A DNA stretch of 64,000 nucleotides from Ypsolopha sequella (lineage: Eukaryota > Arthropoda > Insecta > Lepidoptera > Ypsolophidae). The notes beneath the pieces are model-generated. The model made no database searches, was not told the origin of the DNA, and saw nothing but the letters and a program-made list of their open reading frames with translations. This document shows positions 11,251 to 21,500 of the stretch, in pieces. The stretch is taken from contig OW204004.1 in the NCBI GenBank assembly GCA_934047225.1, positions 9,118,401-9,182,400 of the forward strand, given 5' to 3'. Position 1 is the stretch's first letter. Each line of letters opens with the position of its first letter. A program made the position numbers and the translations under genes.

Positions 11251-11291
11251 TTTACAAAAAATACAAAATACAATAGTCTTTTATTGTACAA
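8814..11291 (-). CDS. LINE reverse transcriptase, N-terminally truncated
   Basis: An open frame of 825 codons that is still uninterrupted. Residues about 20-90 are the end of an apurinic-type endonuclease domain. The reverse transcriptase follows, with the fingers word SAPGWDNIP at about 313, motif A FLDLKKAFDT at about 441, motif B GVPQGSVLGP at about 499 and the catalytic YADD at 531-534. A thumb region with KYLGVILDDRLSW comes after these. The first 20 or so residues are read-through of flanking DNA, so the ATG at 11291 is not the natural start. Intact elements of this clade also carry an upstream gag-like ORF and a full endonuclease, both missing here. The copy cannot move on its own. Confidence 0.85.
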   Translation of the reverse strand: MYNKRLLYFVFFVNTYLSTEYNNKTNYLNMLSSFGINAGHIFPTRQKTCLDHFMLKLKNNEKAFIAIIHTSITDHFTTFLSLSKINKNKITAKYRNKIDYDNAYKDLQDKNICELLLNNDPNVVADTLIHEVHSAIQKNTTIVTIPKNKRIIKPWITTGILRCIKNRNKMQKQTRNDPYNEVLKITYCRYRNYCNKLIKTLKRKYDRDTLAKSVNNNKLLWKNIKNLTYTNKHKISHTDLINSSSSAKDSANLVNNYFANIGKNLAQDIKSQTTNPTNTCLSDLPKMPNSFLLLDTDHHEVDNILTHLKSNSAPGWDNIPIQFLKHARQLIVPILTHLANLCFQKGIFPTALKASIITPVFKGGESDDVNNYRPISVLSAISKIIEKLLNVRLLGYLGKFDILSPSQYGFRRAISTEDAITDLSTFVTEQLDTGNRCLGVFLDLKKAFDTVSFPILERKLELIGIRDTALLLLKNYLSNRKQKVKLGDTISDDAQVSYGVPQGSVLGPTLFLIYINDLCNMKLCNAKIFCYADDTAVVFSGESWDKIKIDAESELKRVGHWLKNNLLTLNASKSNYICFSINARRQPNSDFNIKIHKCVTTLNGNCNCPKLEKVSQTKYLGVILDDRLSWYPHLDQVANRIRKLSWIFATLRHIAPPKSSENKNSDLLSTIYFALVQSILVYCIPVWGGAGKTKFLNLERIQRGLLKIMHFKKRRFPTSGLYELCNCLSVRKLYILQSVLKKDKDIVYDARLFMKRRKYNIAKIPETKTDFASVQYSKRSALLYNKLNHELNIYGKPYYECKKAITNWLLPLNYEETEYLLTRIQ

Positions 11292-11480
11292 AAAAGTTTA
11301 CAAAATAATAATGTTGACTCTGAACCCCAAAACTAATACAATTGTCTTTTGGGGAACAGTATTTCCGTTTCGAGGGTACTTTCAATTTTACATAGGAAAG
11401 GTACACACAAACTAAGTGAATGAATTTAATTACAAACAAACATGGCTCAATATTTAAACAAATATATAATGAATAAAATA
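11284..11480. repeat. AT-rich stretch resembling a second LINE tail
   Basis: It begins with a TTTTATTGTACAAAA word, as LINE 3' ends do when read in antisense, and abuts the truncated LINE. There is no coding sequence. The assignment is tentative. Confidence 0.3.
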
Positions 11481-11493
11481 AAATAAATAATAT

Positions 11494-11810
11494 CCATCCA
11501 TCAGCCTAGTTCGTCCACTGCTGGACATAAGCCTTTCCAGGACTTTGCTACTCCCGGCGGTCATCCTGGAAGAATTGCCCATACTCACACATGCTGGGCA
11601 GGCGGGTTGGTGAGTACGGTGCCGGAACCCTCGCACCAGTGACGCCGCTGCCCATCACCAGTCTGTTCCATATAAGGCCCGGCTATTAGGGATGGATATA
11701 CCGCCATCCATCGGTCCCAGGCATGGTGGGCCTCCTGGTTTTTTGCCTGTGAGCTGTCCTCTTACTCTCCCCCGAATTACTTCGAGGGGTCTCCAAGTAA
11801 GATAGGTACT
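11494..11810. repeat. dispersed repeat 'X', copy 1
   Basis: Shares long stretches with 50767-51010 and 62870-63390. Shared words include GTCCACTGCTGGACATA, GAAGAATTGCCCATACTCAC and CCATATAAGGCCCGGCTATT. The first 58 bases occur in inverted orientation at the far end of the 50.8-kb copy, so the full element probably has terminal inverted repeats. Confidence 0.7.
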
Positions 11811-11884
11811 CAAAATTCGGTATGGTTCAGTTCGATGATGTTTGTACCTAATAATCATCAATAGAGTATAGTCTCGATTCAAAG

Positions 11885-12602
11885 GCAGTATAAGGATAAG
11901 GAAGCAGTGTTACGACTGGGGAGTGTCTTCGAAATAAATACCTACGGCCGCTCGATACGCAAACTCGCACTAGGGCTGCCCCGTGGTCAGTGACTGTTTG
12001 TTGCGTTACGTTTTTGTCAGGATTTAACCATTTGACCACAATTTGTCGAGGTTGATTTCAGTGCATAAATCGTTAAAAGGGAAAAAAATACGAAAGAGGT
12101 GTGTCAGGATCGTAATTGATGGTAGTCTACAATTTCTTCAAGACTTTTAGGAATTTTCCAGATATTTATTCAGTAGTTGAGCCGATTAAAATTTTAAATG
12201 AATCATAAATAAAATGAAAAAGGGGTATTCGGATCGTAGCAGATAGTAGCTTACAATCCTTTTAAGGCTTCCTAGAATAGATTTACCTTGCCGGCTGAGT
12301 TGGTAATTTAAAAAACGTTAATCCTGGTTCCGATAGAGGTGTATTGAAACATCCGTACACTGAACAATTAGCATGATAGATACGTGCCATTTTACGTAAA
12401 AAACTCTTAAATGCGTGGGAGCGTCTCGAAGTTTTAGCGTGCGTACGTGACTGAGGCACAACACAACTACGACTGCCACCCCCCGAAGCCCCCGAGATTT
12501 CGAAGCGCATCTTTTCGGGCCGTTTCTATGAAGACATAATACCACGGAACACTTTTACTATTTATTTGCATAATACTTACTGCTTCCTTTTCCTTATACT
12601 GT
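11885..12602 (-). mobile_element. P-superfamily-like mini-element with THAP exon, copy 1
   Basis: The ends are inverted repeats of about 23 bases (CAGTATAAGG ... CCTTATACTG, with AGGAAGCAGT just inside). It is nearly the same, end to end, as 37652-38329 read on the other strand. It contains one recognisable coding piece, the THAP exon at 12287-12390. No transposase catalytic region is present. No clean target duplication is seen here, because the right end carries a partial repeat of itself. Confidence 0.75.
12287..12390 (-). pseudogene. THAP-domain N-terminal exon (transposon remnant)
   Basis: Starts ATG at 12390 and codes [14 protein letters not shown] followed by LTFFKLP. That is the first zinc pair (C-x4-C) and the conserved Phe-Pro region of a C2CH THAP DNA-binding domain. 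It ends at a splice-donor-like AAG|GTAAAT. The rest of the domain (C-x2-H) would lie in a second exon, which is not found in the element. THAP domains form the DNA-binding end of P-element transposases. Confidence 0.7.
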
Positions 12603-12609
12603 GATAATG

Positions 12610-13140
12610 ACCTTATACTGTGACTATAATGCTCAGTTCTGAATCCAGAGCCGTTAAAATATTTAAAAAAAAAACAAAAAAAAACAGTTCTGACATGACA
12701 TGTGTCAGGTCAGCCCAGCCGGGACTTCGTAGACAATTCTCATCAGTGTTGCCAACTTAGCACTTTCAGTGCCAGATTTGGCAGTATTTCCATAAGCCTG
12801 ATGGCCGTACCTATACACAAAAATATTACAAAAAAGTCTTTCTTTTCTTCTTTTTAAACAGTGCTGATTTGGTTTGCATTTTGCCGGGATAAAATAGCAT
12901 ATATCACTCTCCGGCCCATAAACTATCTCTATGTAAAAAATCACGTCGATCCGTTGCTCCGTTGCTGTGTGAAAGAAAGACAAACCAACAATCACCCTTT
13001 CGCATTTTAATATTACATTTCATGACCAAAAAAATTAGCACTATTTTTGGAAATCCATAGCAATTTAGCACTTTTTTTTTAGATGTGATTAAGCATAGCA
13101 CCCACCGCCTGCCATATTATCAACTTATATGATATTATAT
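12610..13140. other. gene-free stretch with possible old hAT end
   Basis: Contains CAGTGTTGCCAACTTAGC near 12746, which resembles the hAT end at 13712, but I see no partner end. Nothing else is recognisable. Confidence 0.3.
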
Positions 13141-13145
13141 CAGAG

Positions 13146-13329
13146 GTTTTAAATAAGGTTGCGTTCCTAAACGCCCGGGTAAATGTAAAACTTAATGTTA
13201 AAGTGAATTTTATATTTCTGACAAGGTTTGTTGAAAAACTTCGAGCTGTTCGTTTTCACTCGGGTGGGTGGTTGTAGAACGGCTGACATTCATTTTTTAA
13301 CTTTACACCGGCGTTTAGGAATCCTACCT
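13146..13329. mobile_element. MITE 'E', copy 1
   Basis: Begins GTTCCTAAACGCC and ends GGCGTTTAGGAA, so the ends are inverted. 41484-41655 is a related copy in the other orientation, and a fragment lies at 50125. It is non-coding. Confidence 0.6.
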
Positions 13330-13415
13330 AAGTTTCATGTGATTATTACATTTTCTATAAAAAATAAAGTGTAATTTGCTTAATGGATTTTTAATCAATG
13401 ATAAGAATTATTTGA

Positions 13416-13584
13416 TAATGGTATCGATTCGGCATAACACATCTTAACTTATTTGACAGGACTAACCTTATTTTAAGCGTCCTGTCTTTTTCTTACTTTA
13501 TCGAAACGACAAGGACAGTACGCTTAAATTTAGTTTAGTCCTGTCAAATAAGTTAAGATGTGCTTCGCCGAATCGGTACCATTA
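13416..13584. mobile_element. palindromic MITE 'A', copy 1
   Basis: About 169 bases. The two halves are inverted copies: CGATTCGGCATAACACATC, then TTATTTGACAGGACTAA at one end, and the mirror image at the other. It would fold into one long hairpin. It is one of five family members in the window (18709, 28521, 43734 and 54493). Confidence 0.85.
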
Positions 13585-13711
13585 TGAAAAGGGGCCTTTA
13601 CGGGATTAAAAAAAATCTTGGGGTAGAATTTAAGAAAGGGTTGTTGGCAGCACTGGAAAATAGCTCAAAAGAACAAGAATCCAGATCCGATAAATATATA
13701 AAAAAATAACC

Positions 13712-15044
13712 CAGTGTTGCCATTTCGTTACTTTAGTAAAAATTTTTGTTACTATTGACCCCTTTGCGTTACTTTATTGCTACTTGACTAAAATTTTTAC
13801 TTTTTCGTTACTTTTTAAAGGTTGAAAAAACTATTGAGCCAAAAAAAAAATATGTTAGAATTTGAACGAAGTCGAGGTAGTTTATAAATATCAATCATGA
13901 ATGCATCTCTTGACAAGTAATGTTGGTGAAACTAAGTGTCCTTAAGATATGTTACAAACAAATTTCACCCGTTTTTTTATAAGAACGTTGTTCTATTTTC
14001 TAATGAATTCTCATTTTGTCTGATTTGGTTTGACCTAATCAAAAAAACTAAATACATGGGCGTTTTCTTTCGAATCTTCGTTTTTAGTCAGTTAAGATGA
14101 TTAAAACTGACCATCGAAACAGATTAGGCCCTGTCACAATTTCAGCCCTAAAGGCTACTAAAGAAGCAATTACAGCGGCCTTACCACGTAATTCTGATTT
14201 GTATCAACTTCAAGCGAAATTCAATGCGAAATTCAACGCGTATAAAAGAGATGGCATGTTAGGCGGGCGCCGTCGCACGCACGTCAAATTTCAATCTCAA
14301 GTTGATGTTGATGAAAATCAGAATTACGTGGTAGACCCGCTGATGTGACTAAATGGGAGCCATATAAACCAACGATGCTGGCCAAAATAAAATGCTAACC
14401 AAGGTGCGGGTGGCGCAATATATTAACTTTATAAAGTAGTATATTCATTTATTTATTAAATACTAATGCATTTTAAATACTTAGATAGATTTGAAATAAC
14501 TTTTTTGTGATTGCTTTCCTTTCAAATGAATTGTTTGTTTTATTTCAGGAACAAAACCAAGGCATACTAATTAATCGTTTATTATTGATTAATTATGATT
14601 GCAGTGATTTTAGTAATCATTTAAATTGAAAATTTTCAAATTTTTGCAAATTTGATCCGTCTAAAATAATGATGATGATTGTAATCTAAAAAATCAGGGC
14701 TTAAATCATTTTTCAGGAGGTGTCACATTGGTATGAGCCTTTTTTCATTTTTTTGATAATATTTTACGATTTTGTAAACGTTACATTTACATTATATTTA
14801 CATTTTTAAATGAAAAGGCATAAATTACGAAGGTACTCGTATGTCTACTTGGACATTATAAATATAAATAATATATATTTTTTTCAGTTTTCACTCAAAA
14901 ACCAACCAAGGACCCAGAAATGTTTTTTAAGAAAGATAATCGTAATACACAAAAAAGATGGTAAGATATTGTTACTTTTGGTTAAAAATTGCTACTTTTT
15001 GGTTTCCTTGCGTTACTTTTGACGAACCGGTTCTGGCAACACTG
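13712..15044 (+). mobile_element. non-autonomous hAT element
   Basis: The terminal inverted repeats are CAGTGTTGCCA and TGGCAACACTG, and the 8-bp target duplication AAATAACC (13704-13711 and 15045-15052) is perfect. Subterminal GTTACTTT words repeat at both ends and are candidate transposase-binding sites. At 1.33 kb it is too short for a full transposase. Confidence 0.9.
14097..14348 (+). pseudogene. possible transposase remnant in the hAT element
   Basis: An 83-codon frame inside the hAT element. The N-terminal part (NRLGPVTISALKATKEAI) resembles the C-terminal dimerisation region of hAT transposases. The rest is basic and unknown. A related stretch lies inverted at 44750-44912. It is probably a leftover of the parent transposase and not a host gene. 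Confidence 0.4.
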
Positions 15045-15423
15045 AAATAACCTCAAAAGTTGTTTGGAAAGATTTCCGAGCAACAAAATAAACTAAAATT
15101 ACTTGTTTATTTTTGTAAAATAGTAATATTGCGCGTTTTCAATGGCTCCAATGACCAGAAAAACGCTTGAAGGTTGGTACATATAACAGTGAAATTGGTT
15201 CTTTAGTGCCCTACGTGTATATTTATATAAACGTATAGACTTCTTTAATAGGATTTTATTTAAATCCTGGAGTTTTTATGCCCGTCATCAGTTTAAAATT
15301 ATATTTGATCATCCTAAACCGACACTGCTATGGATAATATGCAATCCATTTATTTCTGTGAAGGTACAAAAATGAGGATATAAAATGCAGAAGTTTACCT
15401 ATATCGTGCAATATCTTTTCTAG

Positions 15424-15523
15424 ATACGGACTCAGGGTCAGACTCGGACAGTGGGTCGAGCGCTGGAAGTCGCAGCAAGAGCCCCAGCCCGGCTCCTTCT
15501 GGCAAAGAAGCCAGTCAGTCAAG
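15424..15523 (+). CDS. Leo1: Leo1 exon (first visible)
   Basis: The acceptor is TTTTCTAG and the donor AAG|GTATGTG. It starts with two bases of a codon whose first base is in an earlier exon, then codes an Asp/Ser-rich run ([11 protein letters not shown]) leading into [10 protein letters not shown]. The acidic Ser-rich start is normal for Leo1. Confidence 0.85.
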
Positions 15524-18500
15524 GTATGTGCACACACAGTCAGCATTTTTGTGGAAAAATCAAAGATTTCAAAAGTTAAGATGAGCCCTGGCACCTAAAA
15601 TCTATTGCATTGTTTTTAAATGTGTGCGTTAACATAATGCTGACGCGCGCACAATATGAGTGCGCAATCTGTCTACCTACGGTCAGCAAACTGATCAGAC
15701 TACTAAAGTCGTAAAGTTCAAAACTTTAAGTGCACTTAAGGCGTCCAACTATCACTGTGTTCAGATGAGCACTGATTCCAAACGTGTGAGCGTCACCCAT
15801 TTAAAGGTGGAAACATTTTGGTGCTGTCATACTAAGGTAAGGGCTTATCTTTACTTTTAATATCTTAGACTACCTTCAGGCGAGGAATTGGTAATTTTTT
15901 TAATTCCAAATTTGCTCCTTAGTGGACTGAGGGTGACTGACTCCATACAGATATGTATACGCTCGCGAATTAGCTTATTCCGCAAGGTTGTATTTCAGTA
16001 TTTCTCGTTTAAATGAAAGACTATCACTAATGTTACAAAATCCAATTACTATTTTGAAGTTGTACTTAGACTAATCTCTACAGAGAGTTATGAGACTTAA
16101 ATCTGTCTTTTGTCCCTGTAAAATGAAAATGTTAAAATGTTAAAGAGCAGTTTTTGAAAATTTTTTTTCTGTCGTGAAAGTTAAAATGTTAAAGAGCAGT
16201 TTTTGACTTTTTTTTTCTGTTGTGAAAGTTAACCAATCAAGAAAAGCAATTACAAAAATTATTTTAAAGACATGATAAATGAAATACTTAAATAAATAGC
16301 AGTTCCAACTGTTTTGTAAGGGCTGAGAAATATTGAGATCCGTGCTGCCAACATTTTCAATGCATCGTCTTCTAAATGTTTTTTAATAGCTGAGAAGTAT
16401 TGAGATCCATGCCACCATCATTTTCAATGCATCGTCTTCTAAATGTTTTTTAATAGCTGAGAAGTATTGAGATCCATGCCACCATCATTTTCAATGCATC
16501 GTCTTCTAAATGTTTTTTAATAGCTGAGAAGTATTGAGATCCATGCCACCATCATTTTCAATGCATCGTCTTCTAAATGTTTTTTAATAGCTGAGAAGTA
16601 TTGAGATCCATGCCACCATCATTTTCAATGCATCGTCTTCTAAATGTTTTTTAATAGCTGAGAAGTATTGAGATCCATGCCACCATCATTTTCAATGCAT
16701 CGTCTTCTAAATGTTTTTTAATAGCTGAGAAGTATTGAGATCCATGCCACCATCATTTTCAATGCATCATCTTTACTAAAACACCACATTTCAATGCCCC
16801 TTTTTTGTGAAAAACTCAAAATGAAATTTCTGCTTCCTATACTAATTGACTCAATGTTCGTACATTAGTACAGAGGCACAAACATTTTTTTTTACACCAT
16901 AGTTTTCTGCAAGTCAAATATGTTGAATGAATGAAGGTTTTATTTTATATATTAGAATATAGGGTATATACAACATGAAATCCTCCTTACCAACCAAGGA
17001 GTTTGATGTGGAGGAGTCTCAGTGCACTGTGGGATATGTTAGAGATTCGCTAACATGTAAGATAATTTTTATTAATACAGCAAATTCAGATTGGGGGCTC
17101 CGTAATTTTTCAGAACTAAAGATAGAACTAAATATCTATTTATGCCCCTCTAGTGACACAATGTGTAATTCGATAGAGCAAGACATGCACAGCGATAGAA
17201 CCTGCTGCCACATGAACCTCAATCATCTCCCAGTTATTGTGTGGCACACGCGTGGCGTTTACCTAATGTAATTATTCTCATGAATTACATGGAAAAATAC
17301 AAACATCAAGTTTTATCTACTTGAGACTCTTTTATTTCAACAAACTCTTATGTACAATCATAGACAAATGTGACTACGCATAAAAAGTCTAAACCCCTTT
17401 ACTTCGTGAAAAAAAACAGCTAGTTATTTAGTATAGGAACACAAAATTAGCACGAGACAAAAAATTTACGTCATTTTTGTCACAAATGAAAATGTGTGGT
17501 CTCTGCCTACCTCTATAGGACACCTATAAAAAGAGATGTTGACAGTTCTAGTGTAGTCCACACTCAGAGACATGTGTGATGATATGAAAACCCCACCGTG
17601 TGATGTGAAAAATTTACAAAGATACTCGGATTTGGTGCATGGGTGTTTATACAAACATATAGAAAACTACATTTGTCCTCGATTTTATGGATAACAGAGC
17701 CAGTTTGGTGCATGCAGAAGCACATCTAAACTAATCTTCATACCATAACCCTACAGACGAAAATAGAGGTTGCTTTTACATGTTAATCAGTCCAACAATA
17801 ATCTTTTCAGGTCTGTGTCCAGAAGCCCTGCTAGATCTGGAAGTGGTTCTCCAAAATCCAATCACTCTGCACATTCAAGGAAATCTTCAAATGCTTCAAA
17901 TGTCTCCCGCAGCAAGTCAAATTCTCCAGTTGCATCTAACAGATCCCGTTCCGGCTCAGCTCACAGCAACAAGTCTGACTCATCTGCTAAATCCCATGCT
18001 TCAGGAAGCCCTAAAGACAGAGCATCAAAGTCTAAATCTAGATCCAGAAGTGGTTCTAAATCAAGTGCCAGATCCCGATCTGGAAGTGCCAAGTCACATT
18101 CTGCTAGCCCAAAATCTGCAGCTCAAAGTCCGAAATCGAGATCTCAGAGCCCTAAATCACGATCACAGAGCCCAAAATCAAGATCTCAAAGCCCAAAATT
18201 ACTCGAAGCTAAAAGTAGATCACACTCAAAATCTGCCAGTGCAAGCCCAAAAAGTAGGAAGTCACGTTCCAAGTCAGGCAGTATGAGCCCAAAAAGTAGG
18301 AAATCTCGATCGAGGTCAGGCAGTGCAAGTCCGAAAAGTAGGAAGTCACGTTCAAAGTCAGCCAGCATGAGTCCAAAAAGTAGAAAGTCAGGTAGTGGCA
18401 GCCCGAAGAGTAGGAAGTCAAAATCGCGCTCCAGATCAGGAAGTGCATCATCGAGGTCCAAGAGTCCAGTGGCCAGACCAGACATTCAGGACAGTCGGTC

Positions 18501-21500
18501 AAACTCACCAAACTTGATGATTGATGATCCAAATGCTACAAAAGCCAAGAGCAAGAGCAGGTAAACTCAATTTGACTCATGTCTTTAAATTTTAAATGGT
18601 TATCATATTGGTTAAATGCTTAGTTTTGGCTATTTCACTTGGTTGAAATAGCCAAAACTACTAGATCCATTTTGTTAAGTTTGTAAGTCTAATAATAAAC
18701 ATCTTTGATAATGGTATCGATTCGGCATAACACGTCTTAACTTATTTGACAGGACTTACCTTATTTTAAGCGTCCTGTCTTTATCTTTTTTTTATCGAAA
18801 AGACAAGGACAGAACGCTTAAATTTAGTTTAGTCCTGTCAAATAAGTTAAGATGTGCTTCACCGAATCGGTACCATTGACGTATTTTTTGTCCCGTAGCG
18901 CATAAAACATTACATAGACATAAAATTTTTAAAGATTTTAATCTACATTTCAGGTCAAGAAGCAAGTCCAAATCCAAAAGTCGTTCGAGATCCAGATCAG
19001 GCTCTATTGCCTCAGGAACTGAAACCACTGACAAAGAGAAGAAGAAACGATCCGTCCTCTCTGACTCTGACAGCGATGTCGGCACAAAAACACAGAAGAG
19101 AAAGAAGGATTCGGGCTCTGGTAGTGGTTCAGACACAAGTGATAAGCCGAAGAAGAAAACCAAGAAGATTGTGGATTCCGATGATGAGGGAGAGAAGCCT
19201 GATACAGGTAAAGACTGACGACAGACTATGGAAGCTATGAAGCTTATGATTATTCCATCGAAATCTCCTTCAGAGCCACAAAATTATTTAGGTGTATGTC
19301 AATATAATGACAATATTATTGTAATGTAATATGTTGGGTGTGCCAACCGGTCAATGCTAACGTTATATGCAAAGCGGGCAGCCATTTTTAATCCCAGGGT
19401 CTATTAGACTAAGATTCAACTAACTAAAGTCGAGTCCAGAATTAGGCGAACTAACTTGACAGCCGAAAATGTAGCCAGACATAGGAAAAAATAAATAGTG
19501 ATAGGTTTATGTCGACACAAATATGTCGATATAACCTTGTGCCTTCTATAAATCTGATTCTTTTTATATTTTATCAAGTAATTGTCGTCAACACTTTCAC
19601 AGTCATACATACTTGCCAAATAGGGACGAACTACATCAATTTATATGATATAATATGATCTGAAGGATGTATTGTTTAAAGCGGATATTTACGATACTTA
19701 CTCCTCAAATTAGGAATAAAATACAAAAATAATTAGGTTATTACAACAGGCCATTGTGATCCTTTTAGGTGGTTTCTGTCGGGCTAGTACGGTACATTTC
19801 ATGTACCATACATATAGCATTCATCCCTTTCTTTCTGGCAAATATGAAAGTGCAATAGAGACAAACGCTATTATATCGTCGCTGATAAATCCAAATCCGT
19901 TATGTGTTCGATTTTAATTAATTTAATAAATTTTTATTATTATTATTTTGCTAAGTAAAATTATTAGTTTGATTCCAAACACAATAATAATGATTAATTA
20001 TTATTGTGTTTGGAATCAAAATAATAACTTCGTTATAAACAGCACTAGCCAAACTGTGGCAACATTAGTGTACAATGAACTGTCAAGTTAGTTCGCCTAA
20101 TTCTGGACTCGACTTTAGATTAAGCTGGGCCATACTGCTCAGCTGCCATATAAATGCTTCAGATGTTTGTGACGTCCTGATGGCTTTCACCTCAATGAAA
20201 CTTTGCACACATCTTTATATATGTTTTCCTTCCCCCCACAACGCACTCCGGTCAAGAGGTGCAAGATGGCGAGATATTCCAAAAAGCGCCGAATTTGTGA
20301 AATGGTTTCAGGTAAAAACTGTTTTCCATGAAGCGGTATCTGTTTATTTTTAGAAAAGTGTATAAACTTTGTCTTCTTTACATGAACGATGTCTGTATTT
20401 CTCTCTTTTTTATTTCCACTATAGACAAAAATTATACAACTTGCCAAACTTTGCGTAAAAACGAGGCAATATTCACGATACAGCTATTATGATGGTGTTT
20501 CACCAAATTTTGCTTTTTGGGTTACATGGAGACGTAGTTAGATGTCGCTAGATAATACTTATGAAAAAAAATTAAGAAAATAAGCTGTTGACTTCACATT
20601 CAGTTTCTTTTTTGTATGAATCTTAAGAAAAATCCAGAGGACCTCCTACACTTAGTCCTTGAGTGTAAAATCAACGAACAATGTAGGTTGGATTTCTTAA
20701 ATGAAACTCGGTGCTCTACTGGTGATTTTCTCTTCTTTCTCCATCTTACCTTAAGTTCAGGGTTCACGGCCGAATTTAGTGATAGATTTGTAAGTTTCAT
20801 AATAGACTCACTGAACCTTAGATCTGAATATTATAAAAATACTCATAGTAGTAATCCCAACTGTTTTACACATCATCCAACATTGTAATTATTTTTAAGA
20901 CGAATTAATCTTAAGATGTATGGCTTATAAAATAAATAAGATTACAAAATAGTAGTTTATGCTACTAGGGCGAAAAGGAATAAACTACGAGGACGATTTA
21001 AAACACGAGCGTAGCGAGTGTTTTAAACGTAACCGAGTAATTTATTGCTTTTACGCCCGTGTATCATACTACGTTTTTCAATGCATAGTGTGAGGAAATG
21101 AAAACAAATATAATCTTGTGAGCTTTAAATTATAATTGGCTCAAAAGGACTGTATCCAGAGACGTTAAACAGTGGAAAAAAAATTATAACATCTATGGTA
21201 CACAGGAAAGGCTGCAGGTTAGCCAACCATTGTAAATAAATTAAAAAAATAATAATAATAAAGCCCTAGGGCAAAATAATCGACTTTTTGTTCGGTTTTG
21301 ATGCATAAAAAGTGGGCCTTTACGAGCACATGCATTGAAAAAAAAAAAAAAAAAAACCAGGCGTAAAGTAATTAAGTGTAATTTGTTCCTTACTCTAGAA
21401 CATATTTTAAATTAACATTCCCTCCCTGCCAGTGACCGCTGATGCTCTGTTCGGAGACGCGTCCGACATCAGCTCAGAAGCCGAGGGGTCCGACCAGGGT

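Larger units (their letters stand above)
19208..21432. other. Leo1 intron with several repeats
   Basis: 2.2 kb. Contains an inverted-repeat element (19424-20118), a palindrome (19967-20034), a LINE-like remnant (20168-20940) and MITE 'B' (20948-21342). Confidence 0.7.

Noticed and set aside
16975..17271. 98-codon frame in the Leo1 intron
   Set aside because: No recognisable domain, composition like the intron, no splice sites in keeping with an exon.
17780..18532. Long alternative-frame and antisense frames over the Ser/Arg-rich Leo1 exon
   Set aside because: Repetitive codons without stops create them; the plus frame that splices in phase to the Leo1 exons is the real one.
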